DNA from: Candidatus Thiosymbion ectosymbiont of Catanema sp. Cochon2018
GTDB taxonomy: Bacteria > Pseudomonadota > Gammaproteobacteria > Chromatiales > Chromatiaceae
Length of the DNA: 64,000 nt
Reading direction: 5' to 3'
Assembly: GCA_011392765.1 (NCBI GenBank)
Contig: WYCW01000002.1
Location: 156,917 to 220,916 of the forward strand
Made by a program: the position numbers and the translations under genes. The notes beneath the pieces are model-generated. The model was not told where the DNA came from. It saw nothing but the letters and a program-made list of their open reading frames with translations, and searched no databases. Positions 8,570-17,122 of this stretch are shown in pieces; position 1 is the stretch's first letter, and each line of letters begins with the position of its first letter.

Positions 8570-10585
8570 GTGGATACCTCGCCCAGGGCCTTTGTGCTCG
8601 AATCTGGCTTCGCCCCGGCCGGGGACCAGCCGCAGGCGATCCGTCGGTTGGAAGCGGGCCTGAATGACGGCGAGGCGGGCCTGACGCTGCTCGGAGTGAC
8701 CGGCTCGGGCAAGACCTTTACCATCGCCAACCTGATCGCGCGGGTCCAGCGCCCGGCCCTCATTCTGGCCCCCAACAAGACCTTGGCGGCCCAGCTCTAC
8801 GGGGAGATGCGGGAATTCTTTCCGCACAATGCGGTGGAGTACTTCGTCTCCTACTACGACTACTATCAGCCCGAGGCCTATGTCGCCGCCAGCGATACCT
8901 ACATCGAGAAGGATGCCTCCATCAACGAGCATATCGAGCAAATGCGCCTGTCGGCGACCAAGGCCCTGCTGGAGCGCCCGGACGTCATCATCGTCGCGAC
9001 CGTTTCCTCGATCTACGGCCTCGGCGACCCCGATGCCTACCTCAAGATGGTCCTGCATCTGTCCCGCGGCGACCTGCTCGATCAACGGGCCCTGCTGCGA
9101 CAGTTGGCTAATCTCCAATACAAGCGCAACGAGGTGGAGCTGCACCGGGGTACCTACCGGGTGCGCGGGGATGTGATCGATATCTATCCGGCGGAAGCGG
9201 ACGCCGAGGCGGTGCGGGTGGAGCTGTTCGACGACGAGATCGAGGCCATTTCTCTTTTCGATCCCCTGACCGGCGAGGTCATGCGCAAGGTCCCACGCTA
9301 CACCATCTTTCCCAAGACCCACTACGCGACCCCGCGGGAGACGATCCTGAACGCAGTCGAGCAGATCAAGCTGGAGCTCAAGGACCGCCTCGACCGGTTG
9401 CGGGAGCACGACAAGCTGGTGGAGGTCCAGCGCCTGGAGCAACGCACCCTGTTCGATCTGGAAATGATGTTGGAGGTAGGCTACTGCGCGGGGATCGAGA
9501 ATTACTCCCGCTATCTCTCCGGCCGCGCCGCCGGCGAACCGCCGCCGACCCTCTACGACTATCTGCCCGACAACGCCCTGGTGGTGATCGATGAGAGCCA
9601 CGTGACCGTGCCCCAGCTGGGGGCCATGTATCGAGGCGACCGCTCCCGCAAGGAGAACCTGGTGGAATACGGATTCCGCCTGCCTTCGGCACTCGACAAC
9701 CGGCCCCTGCGTTTCGAGGAATTCCAGGCCCGTCAACCCCAGACCATCTATGTCTCGGCCACCCCGCGCGAGTTCGAGATCCAACACTCGGGGACCGTGG
9801 TGGAGCAGGTAGTGCGCCCCACCGGGCTGGTGGATCCCGAGGTTGAGGTGCGCCCTGCCCTGACCCAGGTGGACGATCTGCTCTCGGAGATCCGGGTCCG
9901 GGTCGCCCATCACGAACGTGTTTTAGTCACGACCCTGACCAAACGCATGGCCGAGGATCTGACCGACTACCTGGACGAACACGACGTGCGGGTGCGCTAT
10001 CTGCACTCGGACATCGACACCGTCGAGCGGGTGGAGATCATCCGCGACCTGAGGTTGGGGGAGTTCGACGTGCTGGTGGGGATCAACCTGCTGCGCGAGG
10101 GGCTCGACATGCCGGAGGTCTCCCTGGTGGCCATTCTGGACGCGGACAAGGAGGGCTTCCTGCGCTCGGAGGGCTCACTGATCCAGACTATCGGACGGGC
10201 CGCGCGCAACGCCAACGGTAAGGCCATTCTCTATGCCGACGAGGTGACCGGCTCCATGCGGCGCGCCATCGACGAGACCGAGCGCCGGCGTGCCAGGCAG
10301 ACCGCCTTCAACACCGAGCACGGCATTACCCCCCAAACCATCCGCAAGGCGGTGGCGGATATCCTGGAGGGCGCGACCCCCGGCGCCCCCATGCGAGCCC
10401 AGGAGTATGCCAGGGTAGCGGAAGAGGCGGCCGAATATGCCAGCCTGACCCCGGGACAGATGGCCAGGAAGATCAAGGCCCTGGAAAAGGAAATGTACCG
10501 GTACGCCAAGGAACTGGAGTTCGAGCAGGCCGCTGCCATCCGCGATCGCATCCGGGAGCTACGGGGACGGGGGATTGCGGCATGA
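8570..10585 (+). CDS. uvrB: Excinuclease ABC subunit UvrB
   Basis: 671 residues with a GTG start. Walker A is GVTGSGKT (residues 42-49). The damage-probing beta-hairpin region [11 protein letters not shown] is intact, with helicase motifs DESHVT and [18 protein letters not shown]. The C-terminal UVR domain ([20 protein letters not shown]) binds UvrC. It loads on DNA with UvrA and verifies bulky lesions in nucleotide excision repair. Length and motifs match the family. Confidence 0.97.
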   Translation: MDTSPRAFVLESGFAPAGDQPQAIRRLEAGLNDGEAGLTLLGVTGSGKTFTIANLIARVQRPALILAPNKTLAAQLYGEMREFFPHNAVEYFVSYYDYYQPEAYVAASDTYIEKDASINEHIEQMRLSATKALLERPDVIIVATVSSIYGLGDPDAYLKMVLHLSRGDLLDQRALLRQLANLQYKRNEVELHRGTYRVRGDVIDIYPAEADAEAVRVELFDDEIEAISLFDPLTGEVMRKVPRYTIFPKTHYATPRETILNAVEQIKLELKDRLDRLREHDKLVEVQRLEQRTLFDLEMMLEVGYCAGIENYSRYLSGRAAGEPPPTLYDYLPDNALVVIDESHVTVPQLGAMYRGDRSRKENLVEYGFRLPSALDNRPLRFEEFQARQPQTIYVSATPREFEIQHSGTVVEQVVRPTGLVDPEVEVRPALTQVDDLLSEIRVRVAHHERVLVTTLTKRMAEDLTDYLDEHDVRVRYLHSDIDTVERVEIIRDLRLGEFDVLVGINLLREGLDMPEVSLVAILDADKEGFLRSEGSLIQTIGRAARNANGKAILYADEVTGSMRRAIDETERRRARQTAFNTEHGITPQTIRKAVADILEGATPGAPMRAQEYARVAEEAAEYASLTPGQMARKIKALEKEMYRYAKELEFEQAAAIRDRIRELRGRGIAA

Positions 10586-10631
10586 GGGTAGTTTCGCCAG
10601 GGCAACCGAATGATAAAAGGAGGTGCGATCC

Positions 10632-11411
10632 ATGCTCGGCATCAACGCCATACCGGCATTCGACGACAATTACATCTGGCTGCTGAGGGACTCGGGCGGC
10701 ACCCGAGCCACAGTGGTAGACCCAGGGGATGAAGAGCCTGTCCTGGCAGCCCTGGAGGCACAAGGGCTGAAGCTCGGTGCTATCCTGCTTACCCATCACC
10801 ATTACGACCATATCGGCGGGGTGGAGGCACTGCGGGTGGCGTTCCCCAAGGTCCGGGTCTTCGGTCCCGAGGACCGGCGGATCCGCACCTTTACCGATAT
10901 GGTCCACGAGGGGGACGCGGTCAGGGTCCCGGACCTGGGCGAGCGGTTCCAGGTCTTAGAGGTACCGGGCCACACTTCGACCCATATCGCCTACCTGGGC
11001 GCCGGTGCTCTATTCTGTGGCGATACCCTATTCGCGGCCGGCTGTGGGCGGGTGTTCGACGGAACCTTCGATCAACTCGCCGCTTCTCTGGGGCACATCG
11101 CCGCCCTCCCGGCAGAGACCCTCTGTTATTGCGCGCACGAGTACACCTTGGCCAACCTGGAATTCGCCAGCCGGGTCGAGCCCGAGAGTACCGCCGTCGC
11201 CCAACGGAAACAGGCGGTATCCAGCCTCCGTAAGTCGGGTCGGCCCAGCGTCCCTTCCCGGCTAAGTGAGGAGCTGGCGACCAATCCCTTTCTACGCACC
11301 GGGGTGCCGGCGGTCAGGGCCTCCGTCGAGGCCACGTCCGGCAAGTCATTGGCCACCGGTGCGGAGGTTTTTAAAGCCCTGCGGCGCTGGAAGGACGGGC
11401 AATACGACTAA
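10632..11411 (+). CDS. gloB: Hydroxyacylglutathione hydrolase (glyoxalase II)
   Basis: 259 residues of the metallo-beta-lactamase fold. The binuclear metal motif is THHHYDHIGG, with further ligands at PGHTSTH and FCGDTLF, and the glyoxalase II C-terminal helical domain ending ALRRWKDGQYD. It hydrolyses S-lactoylglutathione to lactate and glutathione in methylglyoxal detoxification. An upstream GTG at 10623 is in frame, but AAGGAGGT at 10617-10624 fits the ATG at 10632. The stop codon TAA abuts the shell D repeat. Confidence 0.94.
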   Translation: MLGINAIPAFDDNYIWLLRDSGGTRATVVDPGDEEPVLAALEAQGLKLGAILLTHHHYDHIGGVEALRVAFPKVRVFGPEDRRIRTFTDMVHEGDAVRVPDLGERFQVLEVPGHTSTHIAYLGAGALFCGDTLFAAGCGRVFDGTFDQLAASLGHIAALPAETLCYCAHEYTLANLEFASRVEPESTAVAQRKQAVSSLRKSGRPSVPSRLSEELATNPFLRTGVPAVRASVEATSGKSLATGAEVFKALRRWKDGQYD

Positions 11412-11545
11412 GAGACTGTCTAAGAACTAACTAACCTGTAGGGTGGGCTGTGCCCACCAAATACTACGCCTGATCGGTGGGCATAGCCTGCCCCCTACGG
11501 GTACGGTTCTATAAAAATCAATGGCTTAGTTTTTAGACAGCCTCT
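11411..11545. repeat. MITE-like repeat, shell D copy
   Basis: Terminal inverted repeats AGAGACTGTCTAAGAACTAA and (reverse complement of the other end) AGAGGCTGTCTAAAAACTAA differ at two of 20 positions. The core is a hairpin with arms near GTAGGGTGGGCTGTGCCCAC and GGTGGGCATAGCCTGCCCCC. The first A belongs to the gloB stop codon. The same terminal repeat starts at the stop codon of the Uma2 gene at 19371, and its other end appears at 58737-58751. The core type recurs in shell E (38311-38439). Confidence 0.8.
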
Positions 11546-11555
11546 AAGTCCTCGG

Positions 11556-11951
11556 CTAGAGACGCAGACCCAGGAGCAACCCGGCAGTAAAGGAGGCGGC
11601 GCTGGAGAGATTATCGGCTATGAAATTTTTCAGGACGCCGCCATATGCCACCAACCAGTCGACAAAGCTGTCGTAGCTCGTTTCCATCCCGGCCCAATTG
11701 ACCTCGATCATGCCGCTGTACTGCAGGCTGAACAGCAGGATCAGCAGTAAACCGCCGACTACCAGCGCGACCTTGAAGGCAACCTTGAGGGCGTAACCGA
11801 TAGCCAGGCCCACCATAAAGGAGAAGCCGAGCCGCAGGAAGAATCCGGACGAGAAGAGGTCGTTTTCTCCCGTCGCCGCTGTCAGGGGTGACTCCGGTTG
11901 TGTTTGCGGGATACCCTCGAACATCGGCGCAGTCCCTTCATACTGATTCAT
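11556..11951 (-). CDS. FUN14 family membrane protein
   Basis: 131 residues. After a hydrophilic N-terminus come hydrophobic stretches FMVGLAIGYALKVAFKVALV and VGGLLLILLFSLQYSG, and a final one SSAASFTAGLLLGLRL. The glycine-rich first segment with its helix-breaking pattern matches FUN14-domain proteins. Bacterial members have no established role; the eukaryotic namesake FUNDC1 is a mitophagy receptor, which should not be transferred. It is convergent with gloB. Confidence 0.7.
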   Translation of the reverse strand: MNQYEGTAPMFEGIPQTQPESPLTAATGENDLFSSGFFLRLGFSFMVGLAIGYALKVAFKVALVVGGLLLILLFSLQYSGMIEVNWAGMETSYDSFVDWLVAYGGVLKNFIADNLSSAASFTAGLLLGLRL

Positions 11952-12160
11952 GGTTCGTACCTATTGTTGTATACCCGTTGCACATGAATAGTTGTGGGGT
12001 CCCGGATGATTGCATAGGAACTAAAATGGGGTCATTATTGCGTGCCCGAGAGCAAGGCGCGACGAGGAGGAATAGCCGGCCTCTTGTGACGAGCCGCAAC
12101 GCCGTCAGCGCGGAAAAGGATCGCAATCGGACCGTGAACGATGAATGTCAACAGCCCCTC

Positions 12161-12967
12161 CTAACCACCACGAGCATGCCGCCAGGCCTCTCTGGACCCG
12201 GCTATATCACCGGCGGCCTTCCGGGCGGTAGCAATAATGATCCAGTTGTCCCGTTCCAGAGCGACTTGCCGCCTCCCCGCCAGGGCATTCGAGCGTGAAG
12301 CCAGATTGCCCGCCTGGGAGTAGAGGCCCTGCTCTACGCGCACACGTGCCAGGCGATTCCAGATATAGGGCTCCCGGGGCTGGAGGCCGATGGCGCGTTC
12401 CAGGGTCGCCGCGGCGCCCACATAATCCTTGGTCCGACGCTGCCGCTCGGCCTGTTTGACGAGGGTGCTTGCCGCCGGCAACAGGTTCGGAACCCTCAGG
12501 GGCGGCAGGGGTGGCAGAGGTACCCGGGCGGCAGGGGTAGGCGTGAGCGTCACGTCCGCGGGCGGGACTTTCGAGACCTTTTTCGGCCAAGACGGCGACT
12601 GGGCCGACGTCACGTCCCTGGACGGAACTTTCTCGGACGTCTTCTCTTTAGTCGGAGCACCCGTCGCGCGCTCAGACCTGGGACCGGTGTCCACCCGCGG
12701 TGCCTTCTCCGTCGGAATAGCGCTCCGGGGAGCAGCGGCATCCGGTGCGGACGCAGGCGGTCGATAGGCATAGACCTCGACCTTCTTTTTCCGGGGCGGT
12801 GGTGTAACGGGTTTCGGCTTTTTCGGCTTGGGTGCCGGCTTTACCCGAGGGAGCTCGGGTACCGCTTTACCGAGGGTTACGACCGGGGCCGGTGGGCCGA
12901 CCCGTTTCGGGGGAGTACAGGCAACCACGCCGGCCGCCAATAAAACAGTCAGGATTAGTCTATTCAT
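12161..12967 (-). CDS. TPR lipoprotein beside PBP1B, candidate LpoP-type activator
   Basis: 268 residues. Signal peptide MNRLILTVLLAAGVVACT with the lipidation cysteine around residue 17, a long Pro/Lys/Thr-rich linker (about residues 20-165) and C-terminal tetratricopeptide helices (AATLERAIGLQPREPYIWNR, LASRSNALAGRR). The Pseudomonas LpoP activator of PBP1b is likewise an outer-membrane lipoprotein with a disordered linker and TPRs encoded beside its PBP gene. Gene order (mrcB immediately upstream on the same strand) supports that role here. The assignment is by architecture and context, not by residue-level identity. Confidence 0.72.
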   Translation of the reverse strand: MNRLILTVLLAAGVVACTPPKRVGPPAPVVTLGKAVPELPRVKPAPKPKKPKPVTPPPRKKKVEVYAYRPPASAPDAAAPRSAIPTEKAPRVDTGPRSERATGAPTKEKTSEKVPSRDVTSAQSPSWPKKVSKVPPADVTLTPTPAARVPLPPLPPLRVPNLLPAASTLVKQAERQRRTKDYVGAAATLERAIGLQPREPYIWNRLARVRVEQGLYSQAGNLASRSNALAGRRQVALERDNWIIIATARKAAGDIAGSREAWRHARGG

Positions 12968-12986
12968 TGGTCACCTGAAGAATCAC

Positions 12987-13088
12987 TCATGAATTGGTGG
13001 CGTCCGTCTTTCCGGTCACCGGCAGACTTTCGGGCAGGCGTCTCTTCAAGGACGACACCGTGGACACGGCCTGGCTCGTGGGATACAG
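12987..13088 (-). pseudogene. Degenerate duplicate of the mrcB transpeptidase KTG region
   Basis: The minus strand encodes, in one frame ending in TGA, KRRLPESLPVTGKTDATNS, aligning to KKRLPAGLTVAGKTGTTND in the intact mrcB about 670 bases away. The preceding residues LYPTSQAVS align to VYLTTWAMR. It lies between the candidate lpoP and a second copy of a lipoprotein signal sequence, so it is debris of a local duplication. Confidence 0.75.
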
Positions 13089-13240
13089 GGCCGTGGTCCT
13101 CCCGGCCGGCACACCGGCTTCACCGCGGGCCTAGGCACCGGTTTAACGATTACCGGGCGCGGTGGGCCCACCCATCTCGGGGGAAGACAGGCGGTGACAA
13201 GACCGGCCGCCACCAGAACCATCAGAAAAACTCTATTCAT
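13046..13240 (-). CDS. Short lipoprotein-like ORF, probable partial copy of the LpoP gene
   Basis: 64 residues. MNRVFLMVLVAAGLVTACLP followed by PRWVGPPRPVIV closely parallels the neighbouring lipoprotein (MNRLILTVLLAAGVVACTPP, KRVGPPAPVV). After about 35 residues the similarity stops and a short Pro/Arg-rich tail ends. Its start follows the mrcB stop by only a few bases. It is either a small secreted lipoprotein or, more likely, the 5' remnant of a duplicated lpoP. Confidence 0.5.
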   Translation of the reverse strand: MNRVFLMVLVAAGLVTACLPPRWVGPPRPVIVKPVPRPAVKPVCRPGGPRPCIPRARPCPRCRP

Positions 13241-13243
13241 CAG

Positions 13244-15652
13244 TTACCATAAATCACGCATGAGCTCGGTGAATTCACCGTCCGTTCCCGTCTTCCTGCG
13301 GTCAGGAGCGGACCTGGATCTCCCACCCGACCGCCGCCGGGTAGTGGAAGCGGATCCGGCGCCGCAGGCGGACGTCGCCCTCGGCACCCCCTGCACGGCA
13401 ACGGGCAGACTGATCCCGCGTCTGCAGCGCGCGCTTGCCCGCAGGCCGGTTACCGGGTCGAGCCGCACCTCCGTTACGCCCTCCGGGCGGAATTCGGGCA
13501 GCGGCCGAGTCTCGACGGAGGTCATAATATCACCCCAGATCCGCAACGCCCCGCTGGCCCCGGTCAGTTCGGTGGGTCCATTGTCGTCCCGTCCCACCCA
13601 TACGACCAGGACCTTATCACCGCTGAATCCGGCGAACCAACTATCGCGCTGATCGTTGGTGGTGCCCGTCTTGCCGGCCACCGTCAGACCCGCGGGCAGG
13701 CGTTTCTTCAGGGCTACCGCCGTCCCCTGCCGCACCACCTGGCGCATGGCCCAGGTCGTGAGGTACACGGCGGCGGCATCCGCCACCGGCTCGACGGCCA
13801 ACGGATAGCGGTTCAGCGGCCGGCCGGAGGCATCCAGCACCTCGCGGATGGCACGCAGGGGGGCCCGGAAGCCGCCCGCGGCGAGGGTCTGGTAGATCTG
13901 ACCGACCTCCAGCGGCGTCAGGGATACGGAACCCAGCAGCAGAGCCGGAACCGGGTTTACGGGCCGGCGCACGCCCAGGGTTTCCAAGGTCTTCACCACC
14001 CGGTCGAGGCCGAGCGCCACCCCGAGCCTGACCGTTGCCAGATTGTAGGACTTGGCCAACGCCTTGTAGAGGGGCACCCACCCATGGCTCCTGCGGTCGT
14101 AGTTACGGGGCTTCCAGAGCTTGCCGTCCCCGGTGCGCAGGCGCACCGGACGATCCGAGAGTGGTGTCACCAGACTATAGCGTTCCGGCTCTGACAGGGC
14201 CGTGAGATAGATGACCGGCTTGATGAGCGAACCGATGGGTCGGACCGCACCAAGGGCGCGGTTGAAACCCGCATAACCGGGATCGCGCCCGCCCACCAGG
14301 GCCAACACCTCCCCCTGGGTAGCGGAAGCGACCACTACGGCGGACTCCAGGGTCCCGGCCGCGAGACCACGCGCACGCTCCAGCTTCGACACCCGCTCGC
14401 GCACGGCCGCCTCGGCGACCGTCTGGACCAGGGGATCCAGCATGGTGAAGATGCGCAACCCCTCGGAGCGCAGATCCTGCTCCCGATAATCCCGCTGCAG
14501 TTGGCGCCGCACCAACTGGAGATATGCGGGATAGGTCCCCGCCGGTCGTCCGCCCTTGTCGCTGACCCCCAGCGGCACCCGTTTGGCGGCGGCCGCCTTC
14601 TCGGCGCTGATGATCCCCTGCTTCCGGAGCATGTCGATGACCAGGTTGCGCCGTCCCAGGGCACGCTCCGGATAGCGCCGCGGGTGGTAGAAGGAAGGCC
14701 CCTTGATGAGACCCACCAGCAGGGCCGTCTCGGCAATTCCCAGCTCGTCCAGGGAGCGATTGAAGTAAAAACGGCTCGCCAGGCCGAAGCCGTGGATGGC
14801 CCGGTCGCCATCCTGGCCGAGAAAGATCTCGTTGGCATAGGCTTCCAGGATCTCATCCTTGCTGTAGTGCAGATCGAGGAGAACGGCCATGATGGCCTCG
14901 TTGACCTTGCGCGCCAGGGTCCGTTCGTTGGTCAGGTAGAAATTCTTGACCAGTTGCTGGGTCAGGGTACTGCCACCCTCCACCACCCCACCGGCCTGCA
15001 GATTGCGCCACATGGCACGGATGATGGCTCGGGGATTCACCCCCCAGTGCCGGTAAAAGTCCCGGTCCTCCACCGCCAGCAGGGCAGCGACCATAAGCGA
15101 CGGCAGATCCTTGCCCCGGATCAGGACCCGGTCCTCATTGTGCGTGGGATAGACGCTGGCGATCAGTGCCGCATCGAGGCGCACCAGGGCCGGGTCGGGG
15201 CCACCGGCAGCGTCCTCGAGCCCGGCCACCCGGCTGTCCTCGATCCGGATATCCAGTCTGCGTTCGGGTTCGGGACCGTCCCAGAACCGGAAGGGTCGGG
15301 TATGCACCAGGAAGCGGCCACCCTGGCGGGAATAGGACCCCACATAGTCCGGGCTCCGCACCCGGCGGTACCTCAGACGCTCCAGCTCGCCGGTCAGCGC
15401 CTCCACACTCAGCGGGCGACCGACATAGAGCTCGAGCGGCCGCGCGAACACCCGCGCGGGCAATGCCCAGCGCTTGCCCTCGAACTTGGTGCGGACGGCA
15501 CCGTCGAGGTGAAAGGCGTAGAGCACACCGGCGAGGCCGGCGGCAATCAGCACCAACAAGGCCCAGCGACCGACCAACCGCAGCAGCCCCCCACCTTCGG
15601 GCCCAGGCGCGCCACGCTTCGAGGGGGCGCCGGTGCGGTTATCTCGGACCAT
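13244..15652 (-). CDS. mrcB: Penicillin-binding protein 1B (bifunctional transglycosylase/transpeptidase)
   Basis: About 802 residues from the chosen ATG at 15652; the frame is open to a TTG at 15781, but that extension is Arg/Pro-rich and unlike the family. A basic cytoplasmic head is followed by one membrane anchor (WALLVLIAAGLAGVLYAF), the UB2H region, the GT51 glycosyltransferase (AVEDRDFYRHWG, GGSTLTQQLVKNFY) and the transpeptidase with SxxK serine (GSLIKPVIY) and KTG motif (AGKTGTTND). It polymerises and cross-links peptidoglycan at the inner membrane and needs an outer-membrane lipoprotein activator, which the adjacent TPR lipoprotein may supply. Confidence 0.95.
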   Translation of the reverse strand: MVRDNRTGAPSKRGAPGPEGGGLLRLVGRWALLVLIAAGLAGVLYAFHLDGAVRTKFEGKRWALPARVFARPLELYVGRPLSVEALTGELERLRYRRVRSPDYVGSYSRQGGRFLVHTRPFRFWDGPEPERRLDIRIEDSRVAGLEDAAGGPDPALVRLDAALIASVYPTHNEDRVLIRGKDLPSLMVAALLAVEDRDFYRHWGVNPRAIIRAMWRNLQAGGVVEGGSTLTQQLVKNFYLTNERTLARKVNEAIMAVLLDLHYSKDEILEAYANEIFLGQDGDRAIHGFGLASRFYFNRSLDELGIAETALLVGLIKGPSFYHPRRYPERALGRRNLVIDMLRKQGIISAEKAAAAKRVPLGVSDKGGRPAGTYPAYLQLVRRQLQRDYREQDLRSEGLRIFTMLDPLVQTVAEAAVRERVSKLERARGLAAGTLESAVVVASATQGEVLALVGGRDPGYAGFNRALGAVRPIGSLIKPVIYLTALSEPERYSLVTPLSDRPVRLRTGDGKLWKPRNYDRRSHGWVPLYKALAKSYNLATVRLGVALGLDRVVKTLETLGVRRPVNPVPALLLGSVSLTPLEVGQIYQTLAAGGFRAPLRAIREVLDASGRPLNRYPLAVEPVADAAAVYLTTWAMRQVVRQGTAVALKKRLPAGLTVAGKTGTTNDQRDSWFAGFSGDKVLVVWVGRDDNGPTELTGASGALRIWGDIMTSVETRPLPEFRPEGVTEVRLDPVTGLRASARCRRGISLPVAVQGVPRATSACGAGSASTTRRRSGGRSRSAPDRRKTGTDGEFTELMRDLW

Positions 15653-15850
15653 GGCCCCGAGCCCGGATCGCCCGCCGCCGGGGCAGGCGGGATATGGCGG
15701 CAGCGCCTTGCATCGGAATGAACAATGGACTCTCGATCTTGACCTGCCCGCTATGGTCCCATCTACGAACACCCCAAACAAGGGCCTATAAGGACCCCCC
15801 GAATTTTCCCGGACACCTTATAATTCGACCAAAACCCGTGAGCAATCGAC

Positions 15851-16426
15851 ATGGCCCAAGCAGCCTACAAATCCGGCCGCTTTACCTACGCGGATTATTG
15901 CGCCTGGCCCGACGAGGAACGCTGGGAGCTGATCGACGGCGAGCCCTACGCTATGTCCCCGGCCCCTGCTCGGGTGCATCAGGAGGTGGTCGTGGCGCTG
16001 GTCGCTCAGATCTACCGAGCGCTCGATGGGACAGCTTGCCGCGTTTACACGGCCCCCTTCGACGTCCGCCTGCCGCACCGCGACGAAGCCGACGCCGTAG
16101 TGGACACGGTGGTCCAACCCGACATCGCGGTCATCTGCGACCCCGACAAGCTCGACGACCAGGGCTGCCGCGGTGCCCCGGACTGGATCATCGAAGTGCT
16201 GTCTCCCACCACCGCCGCCAAGGACCGCATCCAAAAACGCGAGCTTTACGAGCGCCACGGGGTCTGGGAGTATTGGCTGGTCCATCCGACCGACCGGGTC
16301 TTGCTCGTGTATCGGTTGGGGATCAATGGATACGGCAAGCCACAGGTCTTACCCACGGCAGGTCCCTATACTGCGGCGGCGGTCTCGGGCCTGACGATCG
16401 ACTGGGACGGGGTCTTTACCTCCTAA
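15851..16426 (+). CDS. Uma2 family protein (PD-(D/E)XK fold), copy 1
   Basis: 191 residues. YADYCAWPDEERWELIDGEP, then the catalytic-type strands VQPDIAVICDPDKL (Asp) and PDWIIEVLSPTTAAKD (Glu with a downstream Lys), match the Uma2/DUF820 restriction-endonuclease-like fold. The biochemical role of the family is unknown. It is a tandem duplicate of the gene at 16468, with long identical stretches (YERHGV, EYWLVHPTDRVL). Starts at ATG 15851, divergent from mrcB. Confidence 0.85.
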   Translation: MAQAAYKSGRFTYADYCAWPDEERWELIDGEPYAMSPAPARVHQEVVVALVAQIYRALDGTACRVYTAPFDVRLPHRDEADAVVDTVVQPDIAVICDPDKLDDQGCRGAPDWIIEVLSPTTAAKDRIQKRELYERHGVWEYWLVHPTDRVLLVYRLGINGYGKPQVLPTAGPYTAAAVSGLTIDWDGVFTS

Positions 16427-16467
16427 ATGTCAACACGTCCCAGCGACAGAATTCGCCGAGGTAACCC

Positions 16468-17076
16468 ATGGCCCAACCCGCAAGCGAATCCAGCCACTTC
16501 ACCTACGCGGACTATTGCACCTGGCCCGACGAGGAACGTTGGGAGCTGATCGACGGCGAGCCCTACGCCATGTCGCCCGCGCCCGCTCGGGTGCATCAGG
16601 AGGTGGTGGTCGAGTTGGTTCGCCAAATCGGTAATCACCTCCAAGGTAGCCGCTGCCGGGTCTATGTGGCCCCCTTCGATGTCCGCCTGCCGGACCATGA
16701 CGAAGCCGACGAGGCCGTGGCCACGGTCGTCCAACCCGACATCGCGGTCATCTGCGATCCCGACAAGCTCGACGACAAAGGCTGCCGCGGTGCCCCGGAC
16801 TGGATCATCGAAGTCCTCTCCCCAACCACCGCCGCCAAGGATCAGATTCGGAAACGTGAGCTCTACGAGCGCCACGGGGTCCGGGAGTATTGGCTGGTCC
16901 ATCCGACCGATCGGGTCCTGTTCGTGTACCGGTTGGGGACCGATGGCTACGGCAAGCCACAGGTCTTACCCACGGTAGGTCCCTATACTGCGGCGGCAGT
17001 CTCGGACCTGACAATCGACTGGAACGGGGTCTTTATCTCTAATGCTCGCCCTGGGTCTGAGGCAAAGCTTCGCTAG
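16468..17076 (+). CDS. Uma2 family protein (PD-(D/E)XK fold), copy 2
   Basis: 202 residues, a close paralogue of the preceding gene with the same core (VQPDIAVICDPDKL, PDWIIEVLSPTTAAKD). The C-terminal extension SNARPGSEAKLR is absent from copy 1 and is encoded by the end of an L-type repeat (GTCTGAGGCAAAGCTTCGCT, then AG). The TAG stop is therefore part of the repeat terminus CTAG. The two copies probably arose by tandem duplication, followed by repeat insertion at the 3' end of this one. Confidence 0.85.
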   Translation: MAQPASESSHFTYADYCTWPDEERWELIDGEPYAMSPAPARVHQEVVVELVRQIGNHLQGSRCRVYVAPFDVRLPDHDEADEAVATVVQPDIAVICDPDKLDDKGCRGAPDWIIEVLSPTTAAKDQIRKRELYERHGVREYWLVHPTDRVLFVYRLGTDGYGKPQVLPTVGPYTAAAVSDLTIDWNGVFISNARPGSEAKLR

Positions 17077-17119
17077 GATCCCCTTGAGGGAGCCAAATCT
17101 TTACCAATGAGTCAAATTG
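17050..17119. repeat. L-type repeat junction (right end meets left end)
   Basis: GGTCTGAGGCAAAGCTTCGC, then TAGGATCCCCTTGA and AATGAGTCAAATTG, reproduces the end-to-end junction seen at 34490-34560. The CTAG is shared. It ends the upstream Uma2 gene and reaches the start of the protease gene. Confidence 0.7.
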
Positions 17120-17122
17120 AAC

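Noticed and set aside
8423..9913. Minus-strand open frame of 496 codons opposite uvrB
   Set aside because: Shadow of uvrB with no recognisable domain.
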